NCBI GenBank assembly: GCA_037893245.1
Contig: JBAIAA010000451.1
Location: forward strand, 310,001-374,000
DNA: 64,000 bases
From: Crossaster papposus
Taxonomy: Eukaryota; Echinodermata; Asteroidea; Velatida; Solasteridae
Reading direction: 5' to 3'
A program made the translations under genes and the position numbers. Positions 44,424-57,501 of this stretch are shown here, piece after piece; position 1 is the first letter of the stretch; every line of letters starts with the position of its first letter. Under the pieces are notes generated by a model, which did not search any database, was not told where the DNA came from, and worked only from the letters and a program-made list of their open reading frames with translations.

Positions 44424-45787
44424 GGACGCAACATCACCGGGGGCCTGTCCGGGGATTAGCGGCCAGTCAGGAGCGGTTTCGGTGAAGTGTCTAATCGGAG
44501 GACCATGGGGACCAAAACTGACAGAAGTCGGTGGGTAATTAGCACGGTGAGGGGGTTGAACAAGTGCAGGGATCATCGTATTTTGGAGTATATCATGTAG
44601 TATTTTGTAGTAGGTGCGCCTACTGGAAAGGCCACATGAGAATCCAAGTCCGCTTGGCATGTCTAAGTGGGGGTTTTGGGGGCACAGATTGTATAACGAT
44701 ACAGACCGACACTGTTTTACCATCGTACAGTCGTGTTTTACATAACGACCGAGAAGTCCCTATTGTGTTTTCCTTTGTTCCTGTACTGTAACATAACCCA
44801 ATTCACTTATCGTACACTTTAGCGACAGAGGACACAATTCAGCAAAAGACGAACGCCGGATGACGGAAAAGATCTCTTGTTCGTCTAATGTGCTTCTGTC
44901 CAATATGGTTATGTATAGAACACACACACACAATTATGCGAACTGTCACTCTATCACTATGTTGACACCCTTTGTATTCGTGTAGTTGGGAACCATCGAT
45001 TAAAGTTCACAAAATACTAATATTTCTCACACCATGAAGTTTTTTCAATTCACATTTGTAACTGTTATACCCTAGGACAATCCTCTTAAATTATATTTGT
45101 AACCCTAACCCGTTTTACCTTTAGCGTTCTTTATCCAAGAGGGAAAACCTTGTGTGGACTTAGTCAAGTCCAAAGCAGGTTTCAGGTTTGTGTAAAGTGT
45201 GGACATCTTTTGTTACCAAGTCCACACTAAGATAGCAACAACAGTGTTTGTTAAGTGTGTGTACAATGTGTGTAAACACCTTCCATCGTGGACACCACAT
45301 TCCTCTTTTTATTTGTACTTCCCATAGGTGATGATGATTATGTTTTACACACGGATTTCAATCGTGAACTTCCTGTCAATCATTAACTTGCTGTCAATCG
45401 TGGACCCTATTGTATTCTATTGTTCCCCATCCACTATTTAAATGAAGACATACAAACTCCAGTTTGACATGGGAGTTATGGGGTCTACCTCTATTGTCCG
45501 ATCCTATACTTACCTTCTATTAATCTCCTTTGTTCCAATATAAATTTCAAATACATTCCGTTGTGCGGAGTACCTAGATTTCTATAGAACTGACTGGATA
45601 CCATTCATTGTCACTATTGTTTAACCATTTTGTTTAAAGTACACCATAAGTGCAAATGTGTATGTGCACCCACCCCATGTGCAAGAACACAATGGTGCGT
45701 TAGACATTGAAAGTCACTGTGACAGTTTCTGCAATTTCTCTTCATAAAATGGCTACTCGGGTCCGAATAAAACCATATCTCATAGCG
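44424..45787. other. No recognisable gene; right edge of the array
   Basis: Unrelated to the units. Short frames only. The stretch 44,738-44,800 (cgaccgag.agtccctattgtg) is related to 59,635-59,700 and is probably a dispersed repeat. Confidence 0.4.
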
Positions 45788-46028
45788 CAATAAATCAGGG
45801 TTGTAGTCGAGTCCCTGCAAGTCCGTTCACAAGTCCTTTCGTGAAGCCAGTCACAAGTCCCTTCATAAAGGCAGTCACAAGTAACTGGATGAACAACGAC
45901 AAAGAAAGGCTTTTGTCAAAGCTGATTTGAATAGCTTGTGATTTGAATTGGAACTGAAGGACTTGTGATAGACTTGCAGGGACTTACATGGACTTGCAGG
46001 GACTTGTGATGGACTCGACTACATCCCT
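45788..46028. mobile_element. GTAGTCGAGTC inverted-repeat element
   Basis: Ends agggttgtagtcgagtcc and ggactcgactacatccct. The interior has repeats of gacttgcaggga and gtcacaagtcc. A short non-coding MITE or minisatellite. Confidence 0.8.
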
Positions 46029-46784
46029 TCAATAAATCCTAAAAATCTCAATGAGCTCCCGGTCATGATTTCAGCTCCTTAAACTTCAACTATGATAAAG
46101 AAGCCCCTTCAACATTTTGACAAAACATCAGAAGACATATTTATGATTATGCAACCTTCGGCTTCAGGTTGTGCTGTAGATCAGCACTCAGCATCAGCCG
46201 CGCCGCATCAGCAATTTTTTTTGTACCAGTCAAACTTCGAGGAAGTTCAAATTATGACAAGAAAAAAAAAATCGGTCCTAAAATAGGACTTCTCAAGAAT
46301 CTGATCTCGTAACTGACGTGCGACAAAATGTTGCCTTAATTGCAAGTTGTTTTTGGTCGGACAGGTGCAAGCAGTGATTACGAAGTCTACCCGTGTATCA
46401 TGTTTATGCTGTGTTCACGCCATTTGAAATGCATGATTTAAGCTCTCAGACGCCAAGACAGCAATTGCTTTTCAGTCAGCGATTCATGAAATCTTGTATC
46501 AATTTTCGGTCTGCCTTTTTGTGAAATTCGTGAAATTCACTTGGCGTTTATAGTTTGAAGTGCCAGGACGGGTGCAATTATACCTTCCCCGGGAAGGGAG
46601 GTCAGTTAATAACGCGGCAAAAATATCAGCGGAGCCCCAAAGAGGTAAGAATGAGGGTAGAGAGGGACAAGGGGGGCACGGACAAGGGGAACACGCGGAA
46701 ATGTGCAGAGTATAGGGGGCGCCTGGTAATTGGCAAGCAGAGAACAGGGTATATGGGGCAACAGGCAAGGAATAGGCCGTCACT

Positions 46785-47370
46785 TGTTTGAACGTTGAGG
46801 GCGCTGTGCTCACGGCATTGTGGGTATAATTTAAAGTAAATATAAGATAATTTACGTCAGTTTACATTTTCTTACAGCTCAAAAATTTAAATTTCTCAAT
46901 AGTCCATTACTCCTATTCATACTTCTTTGTTAGTTCTTCCCTTTGATCTCCACCCTGGACCCCTTTCTTTGTGGTTTTACCCCTTCTGCTTTTGTTCCTA
47001 CCCTTCTGCTTTTGTTCCTACCCTGCCTTTGATCCTACCCACACTGACCTCACCCTTTAATCCCTCAGCCTAATCCTCCTTTTGTTGTTTGTTCCATTAT
47101 AATCTGTGCTTTTTCTTTTGTGTTTCTTCAGCTTTCATGATGTGCATCATGCTGTATGTTGCCCTATATATGTTTGTTTCTTGTACACAGCCATTTAGTC
47201 TCTGAAGAAGATCTTGTTAAGATCGAAATATTAGGCCCTCTTAACTTATTTGATTTTAAAAGTAAAGTTACTAAACTACTTCATTAAACGCATTTTTTTC
47301 CTGTGTTGGGTACCCAGAAAATTGCGTCTTACAACGCCCTCATGAGACCAGGAATACGGCGCATTAGGAA
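46785..47370 (-). mobile_element. GCCGTATTCC MITE split by a Penelope-like fragment
   Basis: The two halves (46,785-46,905 and 47,262-47,370) match 13,947-14,215 in reverse. The piece between them is listed separately. Confidence 0.75.
46906..47258 (+). mobile_element. Penelope-like terminal fragment
   Basis: Reverse complement of the 3'UTR part of the unit 2 fragment (24,410-24,905), without the nested hairpin, so it shows the empty site. Includes ctgaagaagatcttgttaag then atcgaaat. Confidence 0.75.
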
Positions 47371-47394
47371 AACACGAGTGCTGCATGTACACGT

Positions 47395-47665
47395 GTCCTC
47401 GTGGTCTGAAGCATTGAATTTGTGGTCTGCGGGTAATTATGCAAGTTGTTGGTTCGAACCCGGCCTGGGGTAACTCATTGCTTCTCCCCACCCAGGAGTA
47501 AAATGGGTACCTGTGAGGGCAGAGATTTCTGTGATTGATTATAGCTGCCTTGCGCAGAAATGGCAGCATCGAGCTGTATACTCCCCAGGCCATGGAGCTG
47601 AGATGGTATATTTGGAATGTTTCTTTGGCCCAATGAGCAGGGGTAGGGGTATTATTATTAGAAGG
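47395..47665 (+). mobile_element. tRNA-derived SINE
   Basis: Has a B-box-like ggttcgaacccggcctgggg, then gcttctccccacccaggagt, ctgtatactccccagg and a tail running into attattatt. Same family as 9,766-10,060 with the tRNA part better kept. Confidence 0.82.
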
Positions 47666-47912
47666 AGAAGGAGGAGGAAGGGGGTAAGGCCGTAGCAGGA
47701 GCAAAGAGAGGGAAGGGGTAATAGGACAGAGAATCAAAGACAAGAGTGGAAGAGTAAGGGCATAAACGAGCTAAGCAACTAGTGGCGTGTACACCTGTGT
47801 CGGCGAGTAGGGGTTTGAAAATCTAGACACAGAAGACACGGGAGTAGGGGGCTTAGTGGAGGGTTTGGCAAACCATGTGACTATAGACATCAAATCACAG
47901 TAAGAGAAAAGA

Positions 47913-48030
47913 CGCCCCCCCCCCCCCCTAATGCAGGCTGAAGCAATGTACATTTTCAAATGATGAACCCTGATCTCCCTATTCTCTTACTTAAATACCC
48001 CCCCCCCTACTCAAATATCCCCCCCCCTCC
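47913..48030. repeat. Poly-C tracts
   Basis: Three or four C runs of 7-16, low complexity. Confidence 0.85.
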
Positions 48031-49142
48031 CCAGTTATGCCTAAAGCTAGATACTCCCGTGGAGGGGGATACTAAATGACATTATAATAAGTGCTCTTCA
48101 TTTTTAATACGTTGGGCTGTTAACAATTTTAAAGAACATGTGCATTTTTTTAAATTCTCACTACAAACACATTAGGAGGAGGGTCTACAATGCGAGATGA
48201 GGATTATATACACCTTCTCACTGAGATTTACACCAAGTTAAAAGCATCCACATTTTTGTTCTTGCATGTTTTATGAACTCCTTCTCTGGCAGTCGTGCCT
48301 GGTGCAAGCACGTAAACAGGAAAGCAAGCCCGTAATTAAGTGGGGATAGAGTTAAGATTTTGTCATGGATCGGATAAACCTATCCCTTCAGGCCAAACAC
48401 TTTTAGCTCCCCCAGAATCGGCCCCTTCACAACCACTCCGACCGAATGATTTACCATGCAGTCAAGCTTGCCCCGACTCCATATTATTTTCTTCCCCGTT
48501 TGTCATTCGATACTTTGCCCCCCTTCCTGTTGTTTGACTTCAAGGTTTGGAATCACGAGCAGGGAAGTGGGCAGTCAGATCGGATATGTTTTGCCGTTTT
48601 TGTTTCTCCTTCCCCCAACAATAAGCTCACCTATCGGTTTTTCTTGGGTTGGTTGACGTGTTCGCCACGTCTGGCTACAGATGACAGCTTTGGATTATCA
48701 ATCGGGGGCCGGGTAGATACATCTGATTTGCTTGCTCTGACTGCCGGGTGTTTTTGCCTCGGACTCGGACTCGAGTCACGATAACAAAATGACTCGGACC
48801 CGGACTCGGACTCAAACTCGACTTGCATGAATCTGGACTATGATTCGAACTCGGAGTCGGACTTATCATCAAGGGCCGTCTTAATTTGCTGAAAGGAAGA
48901 CGACAGTTTCCTCCGCTTCGGGAGGTCACTTTCGATTATCTAAGTCTAAGTTTATAATCTGCTGTTGAAACGACAGCAATTGCTGCGACCCTATATAGTC
49001 CTGTGCACATTGTGTGGGGGGCGTGCGTGAGGTGCCGGTGTAGCGTGAATGTCAGACTCCATGAAATACGGACTGATTATAGTAGTATTGCGCATGCCTA
49101 AAGTGAAGATAATTAGGAGAGGACCGGTCACGTAAGCGGGTT
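48031..49142. other. No recognisable gene; gactcgg minisatellite
   Basis: A 112-codon plus frame at 48,446-48,784 matches nothing I know. At 48,760-48,870 imperfect ggactcggactc repeats occur. No splice or promoter signal is convincing. Confidence 0.35.
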
Positions 49143-49537
49143 TAAGGGAATCGTATACGTTTGGTAATTGGAACCCAATGTTTGTTTCAATCCTATATAG
49201 TTATAGACATATACCATAAAACTAACCTGTAACAATTTCATTTCAAAAGGTGGTAGCGATTTTGAGATATTGCCAAAAATCTGGAGCGGTTATGTCCACA
49301 CTGGAAGAATAATCTGCATTGGAATACACAATCTGATAAACGTCACTGCAGTAACGCTTCTCAGATTCAAATTTGTGTGGATAAAAAGTGATATTTTTTT
49401 CCATAACCGCAGTACTTCGAAGTGAAAAATTTCTAAAAATGCATTATACTATCCAAAGCTGCTGTACTTTTTACCAAGTAAGTTTTTATTGCCATTAATT
49501 TTTGGAGTAATTACCAAACGTATACGATCCCTTTAAC
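49143..49537 (+). mobile_element. GATCGTATACG MITE, solitary copy
   Basis: Complete inverted ends, flanked by TTAA at left (gtttaaggga) and tttaa at right, consistent with a TTAA target (piggyBac-type). Confidence 0.9.
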
Positions 49538-49774
49538 CAAATAATAGGGGACACGATTTTCACAGGAGTCTGATTTTTATATGACCCCAGTGTTGAATCG
49601 CTGCAAGAAAGGGACATTGGGTTGGCCTATATAGAAGGGCTTATATTTAACTCCGCTTGGAGTAAAACAAATGTATTAGATAATAACATCCCCGAAAAAT
49701 AATCATATAGTTTAGGTTGGTGACTGAGACGTTGGTGGCATCGGATATACCGAAATCATTTCACTATGCATATT

Positions 49775-50110
49775 AAAGGTGGATACACCATTGGTAATTG
49801 CTTAAATTATCATGAATAGGTAGATTTTGGGGGTTGTATTTCATAGTTAATATCGTTTAACTGACCTGTCCGAAGTTTTACAATCATGGATGCCGAGAAA
49901 AGCACGAAAAACAGCGTTTGTTTTCAACCGGCGTCGAGCATTTATTCTTATGTTATTTGTGTTTTTTCGCGTTCGCCGTCCGGCGATCGCGAATGTTTCT
50001 TTATAAAATTAAATTTTTCAGAATAATTACAGGATATCTATCCCAATCATTTTGCTGAATGCCTAGAATCATTATTTACTTTCAGATGAGTAAGATATTT
50101 CCTAATAATT
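49775..50110 (+). mobile_element. AAAGGTAGGATACACC MITE, copy 1
   Basis: Starts ttaaaggtggatacaccatt. Shares gacctgtccgaagttttaca and tcatggatgccgag with 62,871-63,113, and its right half matches 52,514-52,715 in reverse. Confidence 0.75.
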
Positions 50111-51621
50111 TAGTAGTAATTTGTTTCGATATTTGCAAATAATTATGTTTACGTTTGTTTCTATTATGGTAATGCCTAGAGAACATTCAAGCTCGAAGTC
50201 GGCGGTTAATAATACAATAATACAAATCGGAGGAATGGAAAGTTGACTTCAGAGTTCTGGAAGTGTGGGCTGTTTAAACTAGCACGCGCCGAAAAGGTCA
50301 AAATGTCGGGGCCGAGCACGCGACAACTTTAATCTAAATCACTCATCTGACATATTGCTTTGCCATATCCAATTGCCAGCCATAATTCTTTGTAATTTGT
50401 GCGGGCACAGGGGTCGATTGTAGGGGGTAGGGGGGTTAGGGTACGGGCCTTCATTGCCGAAACCTGAAAATGCCAAGCGTAAACAAACATGGCATCCGTG
50501 TACAAGCGTATACATGTTTACTGTCTATTATGATTGCATTTTAAAAGTACATGTATTTCTTGTTTGTTTCTTGTTTTAAATTTTGTTTTCCTTCAATTAT
50601 AGGTTCATGGATTTAGAATGCGAAAACTTAAATTGATATCCTGCTGTGGAAAATAACTTAACCTTGCGACGTGCGGCCATTTTGTTTTTACAAGAACGCG
50701 CGTCCGTACCTTTTTTCAAAGTCGGTTGTATTTCGTGTATAACCCCCATGCTGTTCGGTTTTATGGCTTTATATGTCAACACAGTACTTTCCTATAGTGT
50801 CTGAGTATATTCGATCCCAGCTGGTGTTGTTGAATGGGGCAAGGCAACAATAGCAATCAATTAATTGATTGGGCAGGTCTGGAAAACCCAGACTTGAAAG
50901 GCACCTTTATGTACACAATGTCATGGGATACTCGTGGGGCAGCACTTTGCTTTGCTAAAAGCTGTGTCACCGGTTCAACCAGGGTTCAAGCGGCACTTAC
51001 CATGTTATTCGGCATGCTTTGAACTAAGAATACATGTAATATGATATTTTTTAAACAAATGATGATAAATCAATTGTTTTTTTACGGCGAAGCGACTTCG
51101 AAAAAAAGTACGGTGGCACGTCGCAAGATTAATCGTACGGAAATCAAGGGGAAAACATTTCGGGACTTAAATTTACAATCCAATGTTTATGTTTGTAGTT
51201 TGATTTGTTTTAACACTGAAAAGTGTTTCGTTCAATGTGTGCCGTAAGTTGATCAAGGCGTTCGATGATTGTTAAAATCAACGAACTGTTGTTGAACGTA
51301 ATCTTTGAACGTAAAATTGTTGACGCGTAAAATCCACCAAATATGTATACAAGGTATATTAACAAACAAACATTTAAAAACAGAGCAACATTTAAAATTG
51401 GAGAACTAAAACTAATATTCTACAGCACTGAAAAGGCACGTCCGCTCCCGACGCAACCTCAAGGCCTGCGAACACCAAACTTCTTGCAAAATGTAGCCAC
51501 AATATCCGGCTCTATAATAATGTAACACATGAACCTCCATCTCCAAATACAGAATAATAATCCCATTTTCATTCGCATTTGATGTCGTGTGTGGAAATTC
51601 AACGAAAAGAAAACAAAGTCA
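50111..51621. other. No recognisable gene
   Basis: AT-rich with a few 60-70-codon frames (for example 50,834-51,022) that match no known family. No repeats shared with the rest of the window. Confidence 0.4.
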
Positions 51622-51990
51622 ACCAATTGACCATTTGCGTGTGGAATTTGAATAATATCTGGTATACTGACTTGTTTACACAGCTTGGCACAGTTTACAT
51701 TTAAATTATCCAGACCAATGACACTGTTGCTATATCACGTGATTCGGGGCAAGCCTTACGCTAGCAACCCCCGGCTCTGGAATGGTCTGGTGTCTTTGTA
51801 CCATTCTCAACCATTGTGAACAATGTATTGGTGCTAAGCGTCTCTAACGTAACTATGCAAGAGCTTGCCCCGAATCAAGTGATATAGCAACAGTGTATTT
51901 GGTATGGATAATTTAAATTCAAACTGTGCCAAGCTGTGTGAACAAGTTAGTGTCGATATTATTTAAATTCCACACGCAAATGGTCAATTA
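51622..51990. mobile_element. Foldback MITE (gaccattt family), complete
   Basis: About 370 bp with arms of roughly 150 bp: aattgaccatttgcgtgtgg at left and its complement at right, and gcttggcacagttt mirrored. The half copy at 575-812 is its relative. Confidence 0.88.
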
Positions 51991-52513
51991 GGCGTGAGAT
52001 CGGATTAAACTGGTTTGCATAAAGTAGCCTAGCCGCGTGAGGTCGCTGTTCGCGCCTCGTGTGCAGTATGTGTAAATGTAAGAGCGACCTGTCAACTGCC
52101 CGACGGGGAGGGGGAAATACACGGTGAATGTTCCAAAAACCATCACGGTACGCATGTAAATGCGAGGCGTTTTGGAAAAATGAGACGGGACCGTGCACAG
52201 GGCATAGTGGAACAAACCGCAAAATAATAAAAAATAATAATACCAATTTTGATTTATTGATATTTGTAATCTTTCGTATGCCCACTAACTATATTTATTA
52301 AAATTGAAATAACATTTCGATTTTTTTCAGAGGCAAATCTTTTATCTTATCCATATATTTTATTAAGAAATAGTATGGAAGTATGGTTGAATAAAAGTGT
52401 TTTTAAGGAAAACCATTTGTCATTTTTCAATATCATGTTACATGTACAAAACTCGAAACTTCAAAGGCATTTTTATCAACATTTTACTTTTTTCGACATG
52501 TTGATAAATTCAA
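51991..52513. other. No recognisable gene
   Basis: Overlapping short frames on the minus strand near 51,959-52,285 match nothing known. Confidence 0.35.
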
Positions 52514-52715
52514 ACTTTAAAGGTATAATACACCATTTGAAGATATCGAAAGAAAAAAATTACTACAGAATTATTAGAAAATATCTTACTTATTTGAAAG
52601 TAAATAATGATTGGAAGCATCAAACAAAAGGATTTTGCTAGATATCCTGTAATTGTTCAGAAAAATTCAATTTTATAAATACATATTCACGATCGCCAGA
52701 CGGTGATTGCGAAAA
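52514..52715 (-). mobile_element. AAAGGTAGGATACACC MITE, copy 2
   Basis: Starts tttaaaggtataatacacca and shares agtaaataatgatt and acgatcgccagacgg with the family. Confidence 0.65.
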
Positions 52716-53461
52716 AACCTTTGAACAGCCATAACTTGTTAATGGCCTATCCGATTCAAGTGCAACAAACAGCATTGCACGGATATTTGTGCCATCTGTC
52801 CTTCCTTAAATCTATAAGAACCCTCATTTCAACCTCTGCCCAGTTCCGTCTCATTTTGCCAGACCAGAACCCCTCACATACTGTCTCATGTCATTTTAAT
52901 ACCACATTTGTCTCCATTTCTAGTTGCTTCTCAGTAAGGTGAAGCCAAAGCCGCAGCCGAAAACGAAGCAAGGGTTTCGAAAAGGCCCTAGGTCTGAGGA
53001 AGCGCCCAAAAATATCGGAATTCAAGAGCATTTATTTATAAGATATAAACACCCACATAACCATCCTTTTAAAACCTAAGCGTTTTTGTGTTATTCTTGT
53101 GTAGAACGAGTTTCGGGGTTCACTTTCGCGACCCCAAAAACTCGGGCTGTTTTGGTGTAGTCGTGATTCCAGCCGTAAAGTGCTCGACTTTTGCGGGCGT
53201 GTAGGAAACCACAATGTGCTGTGTGTAATTTATGTGATACACACAGCGTGTATCGTACATTGATTGTAGTCAACTAGAAAAACGTTTGCGTACAACGTCG
53301 TGTCCGACTAAACAACCGTTTTTTCTCGGGAACGGTAGGACATTGGGTTGGTTTTTTTTCAACTAGATGTTTGTAGTAGGATAAGTAATGAAAATGTTGG
53401 GGGTTTCTTGGCGTAATGCCCCTTTAACAGACAATATCCAACTCCTAAATTAAGATATAAG

Positions 53462-53645
53462 ACGGATTACCCCCCCCCCCCCCCCCCCCCCCCTCTTTTT
53501 CGTGGCGGTCATTGTGCTTGCGGAATGTTGTGGTTTCTCAAACATTCTGTTTAGGGGGAGGGGTGCGTAATGTAACAATAGTCTAGAGAGTGTATAGGTA
53601 TGGGGGAATAAGGGGGAGTCATAGTGTATGGGTATACCCCTTTCA
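53462..53645 (-). mobile_element. Poly-G MITE, copy 4 (reverse)
   Basis: Reverse complement of the 2,937-3,150 type: a C run of about 24, then gtcattgtgcttgcggaatg and a gggtatac end. Confidence 0.78.
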
Positions 53646-54069
53646 CTTAACTTTTTGTAAAACGGACAACATGTACATGTACAATCTGAGCCAAAACAAG
53701 CATACGCGACAGACATAGTCCGGTCTGGGGTATATACGCACATAATCCCGCGAGGTTTCGCTAAAGCAGACGCCGCCACGTTGGATAAATATATCAAGGA
53801 AACAAATAAGGTTTGCCCCCGTTCAGAAAAGGTGCATGTACTATGCACACGGGTCACTTCCTATTCACTACTTCTTCCCCTACCCCACGGGAATCCTAAA
53901 GGGATGAACGAGGGGCAATATTATTACTTTTTTTTGGCGGCGTTTCTGTTCGTGCGTCAACCATGCTGCATGGCGTGTAGATGATCATGTCTCAAATCCA
54001 GGTTGGATTTTTGCCTATTATACGCCTACTCCCGTTTTCTCGAGAAGTTTATACGCGTTCGGATTTATG

Positions 54070-54335
54070 CCTCTGCCGACGTTCTGGTTCAACTACTGGT
54101 TAAATCACTATTGCTTCGTCCTTCGGATGGGACGTAAAGTTGTAGGTCCCGTGTGTTGTATCATTTATATTGTGTGTATATATCTTTCTCATTATAACAT
54201 TAAACAATCGTAAAAGAACCTAGAACCCTTATCGCTAAGAGAAGGGGTTTGCACCGGTGTTCCTGGCTGACGTGCCTCTGTCTACGTGGTTCTTCTGGCT
54301 TACGAGCTACAGTGCCTTGGGAGCTTTTGAAGGAT
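54070..54335 (+). mobile_element. SINE-like segment
   Basis: Contains gtccttcggatgggacgtaa and gtaggtcccgtgtgttgta, a segment typical of a widespread SINE 3' region, followed by an A-rich/AAT microsatellite at 54,357-54,382. Confidence 0.5.
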
Positions 54336-54894
54336 CCTTGGTTTTATTACAAGAAAAATAATAATAATAATAATAATAATAACTTTGTCGATCGTCTGCG
54401 AGGTCGTTTGCGTTGTCGGTGACACTTCCGCAAGAAGTGTTTCCATAATGTCTGCGTTGCAGTTGATCCCGTTTACGTTTCACTTTTTTAGTCGATATGG
54501 AAACTATAGGCTAATAAGTCTCGCTACAATTCCCGCTTTTCCTATAATATGTACGCTTTGTTTCAGTTTTGCAGGTGTAAAGTCAGTTATGTGGTAACTA
54601 CAGAACATCATAAGGTCAGAACGTTAATCATAAGTTTAGTGTAAATAAACGGTACAAACTTCTGGGAATGGAAGCAAACAGGATATAATAGAATGCACTA
54701 TTCGACTACAACCAAAACGACATCGTCGCGTCGTGCAGCATTGGTTAGGGTGCGAAATACGGTACACTTTGCAGATGTGAACACAATGGGGACAATGGGA
54801 GTAAAAAGGTTTTCAAAGGGTAATTTTTATAGATGAATAGGTCTCCACTAGGAATTTCACGAATTAGTTTTGGAACTGTACTTAAATTACTAAA

Positions 54895-55256
54895 ATAACT
54901 AGGGTTAGGATGTGGGTTAGGGTTAGTGATTGGGTTAGGGTATAATATAGGGTATATTGGGTCGAAATTTCTACCCAGGAAAATAATTGTGGTTAAAATG
55001 GGAGCATTTTGAAAAACGTGCTCGACTTTCTGACCATTTGGTACACACGAGAACAAAGCCATGTCTCCACAGTGATACAAAAATGCGAAAGTTTGTTCAG
55101 GGTTAGTGTCAGGGTTAGTGTTAGGATTGGTGTTGGGATTAGTGTTGGGATTAGTGTTGGGATTAGTGTTGGGATTAGTGTTGGGATTAGTGTTACGGAT
55201 AGTGTTAGGGATAGTGTTAGGGTGTATGTTCAGGATATTGTTAGGGTTAGTGTTCA
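54895..55256. repeat. Degenerate telomere-like minisatellite
   Basis: gggttag variants, including a regular 12-bp unit (gggattagtgtt) at about 55,097-55,200. Open frames here (NPNT repeats) are artefacts. Confidence 0.88.
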
Positions 55257-55545
55257 GGGTACGGGTTGCAATAATTTTTTCTGCAGGTATAGGTTGGTAC
55301 ATTAACCAATCAGAACACAGATTATGTTGACGTCATCGATGATGTTAGAGTTGTCTGGGACATATTTACCCTAACCCCTAGAGAAAATTTCTTTCTCTCT
55401 GCCCTAACCCCTAACCCCTAACCCTAGTCAGATCCCAGACAACTCTAACATCATTGATGACGTCAACACCATCTGTGTTCTGATTGGCTAATAAATCTAC
55501 ACTATGTACCAACCTACCTGCAGACAAAATTATCGCGTACGGGTT
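55257..55545. mobile_element. Foldback MITE inside telomere-like repeats
   Basis: Arms pair over about 100 bases (ctgcaggta...ggttggtacat, ccaatcagaacacaga, gttgacgtcatc, gttagagttgtctggga). The core holds ccctaacccctaa repeats. Confidence 0.85.
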
Positions 55546-55610
55546 AGGGTTAGTGTTAGGGTTAGGGTTTGTGTTAGGGTTTGTGTTAGGGTTAGGGTTA
55601 TATTATTGGG
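55546..55610. repeat. Telomere-like repeats
   Basis: gggttagggttagtgttaggg and variants, continuing the repeats on the other side of the foldback element. Confidence 0.85.
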
Positions 55611-55752
55611 GTAGCTCACTAGTTTGGCCTCGGTGGGGCTGTAGAGTAAGGTTTGTCATTTTGGTTGCTCTCTCTAAGGGCTTATATACAAGCAAACAAC
55701 ACGAATATACGTACAGATGCTCTCTTTTTTAACAGCGCCACCAATAATACAG

Positions 55753-55790
55753 CCCCCCCCCCCCCCCCCCCCTCCCCCTCCCCGTCTTGC
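55753..55790. repeat. Poly-C tract
   Basis: A run of about 20 C followed by cctccccctccc. Confidence 0.85.
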
Positions 55791-56412
55791 TTTTCTTGTT
55801 AAATTGAACGCCGTTGCCGTTAATTAAGACAAAACGTACCACGAACGTGTGCAGACTCGACAATTAAAGGAGCGCCGATTGTAGAATGTTTGCGTCCAAA
55901 CCATGACTTCCGAAGACAAATCAACCTAAATCCCGACTAGAATCAAATCTGTCGGCGCGGCACGGGGGAAAAGTTGTCCAATTATTGCTCGGTCTCCAAA
56001 ATGGATTTTTTGTTTTGTTTACCGATTGCTAACCTTTTCCAAGTTGTCGCGCCTTCAGGGGAGCGACATTGCTTTCATCATGCATTGCCTCACCCTACTG
56101 ATTATTCCACTCTAAACCTGCTCCCCCTCCCCCCTCCCCTACCCCCCTCCTACCTACCTCTCCATTTGTAGCAGACGGATGTTAAAAATCATAACGCAAA
56201 TCTAATGCGGTCACTGCGAAAACATCTCAGCTTTTTCGTGCCAGCTCCGAATTGGTACAAACAGGTCGGTGTATTTCAGGGATTAACCCTTTAACTTAAT
56301 TGGGTGTCACTGAACGGCAAATTCTTACGCGCACATTCTCTTTAGCTTTTCTGATACATTCCCATGCTAAGCTAAACGTGAAACGTGGGATTTTTTTAGC
56401 AGACGATATCAA
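55791..56412. other. No recognisable gene
   Basis: Short frames only, and a pyrimidine-rich stretch at 56,119-56,165. Confidence 0.4.
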
Positions 56413-56735
56413 ACAGCAAGAAAAGGGCAGGATGTGATTTTAACAAAAGATTTCCAAAATCACATCCATTATTCTCCAATTTCACATCCTCTTTCAAATT
56501 CACATCCTGGATTAAGTTGCATAAACCCAAATTGATTTCATATCCAGTTGCGAAAAATTAATACAAATTTCGACTTTTACGACTTAATCCAGGATGTGGA
56601 TTTGGAAGGGGGTTTGAATTTAAAGCAATTTGATGTGATTCTAAAGAAGAAAATAATCTGTTGTTGAAATTGCATCTTGCTAACCACTGTCTGCTTTGAA
56701 TGCAAAAATCACATCATGAATGCCCTTTCTTATAG
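56413..56735. mobile_element. TCACATCC MITE, complete
   Basis: Ends aagaaaagggcaggatgtga and tcacatcatgaatgcccttt, with internal tcacatcctggattaagt mirrored by acttaatccaggatgtgga. Confidence 0.85.
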
Positions 56736-56917
56736 TAAACGAACATCAAAATAAGGACTTATATTGGGGTCTCACTTTAGATAATTTTATTTGATAGAAA
56801 ACAAATCTGAGGAGAGAAAGTTAAACCTGATGCCATTTTTTTTTATCACAATCATCTCAATGAAGGTCAGTCATTACAAACAAATGTTGAAAAGATATGA
56901 CATTTTGGACAACAGGA

Positions 56918-56998
56918 ATTCTTCCAAATAGGCACTTGGGGAGACAAATTAGCATAAGTTTTTAGGTAATAAGGAGACAGTGGCACTTGGGTCGCGTT
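56918..56998 (+). mobile_element. CAAATAGGCACTTGGG MITE fragment
   Basis: One arm, related to the right arm of 59,240-59,512. Confidence 0.75.
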
Positions 56999-57501
56999 TC
57001 CGCCGTTCGAGCGCTTAACGAGTTTCCCTGGTCAAAAGCAGACCACCCGAACCCAGCCCTAATTATTACTCGAAACTGTAGTACTTAGGTTTTGACAAAA
57101 CGCAGACAGAAATTTTCATTTGGACAAACACAAAAATAGCAGCACAAAAGGCAGGACCAGCCTTTTTGGACGTCTAATGTACAGGGAAAGTAATGTCTGG
57201 TACCCAGGGGACAAACAAATGTCAGTTTGTTCAATAAGGCATCCCACGCATCGAAAATTGAAATTAAGTTGTTTTGGTGGGGATAAATTGAAGAGTTAGG
57301 AAGCCGGGCAGGATGTCACCTAACCCCGGCTGCAAGTACAGGGAGAGAGAGACAGTGATGTCGGGGAAATGTTCTTTGCTTTGACCTCTTGACCTTTGCC
57401 GTATACCTCGATGTATCGACCTAGAAGTAGAATCCACTGAGTGATGTTTTCGGTCACAGAGGTTAAAGCCTTTGGTTGTCTTTGAACCGAACTGACTGAC
57501 T

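Noticed and set aside
54745-55305. 185-codon minus frame with NTNP repeats
   Set aside because: Translation of degenerate telomere-like repeats.
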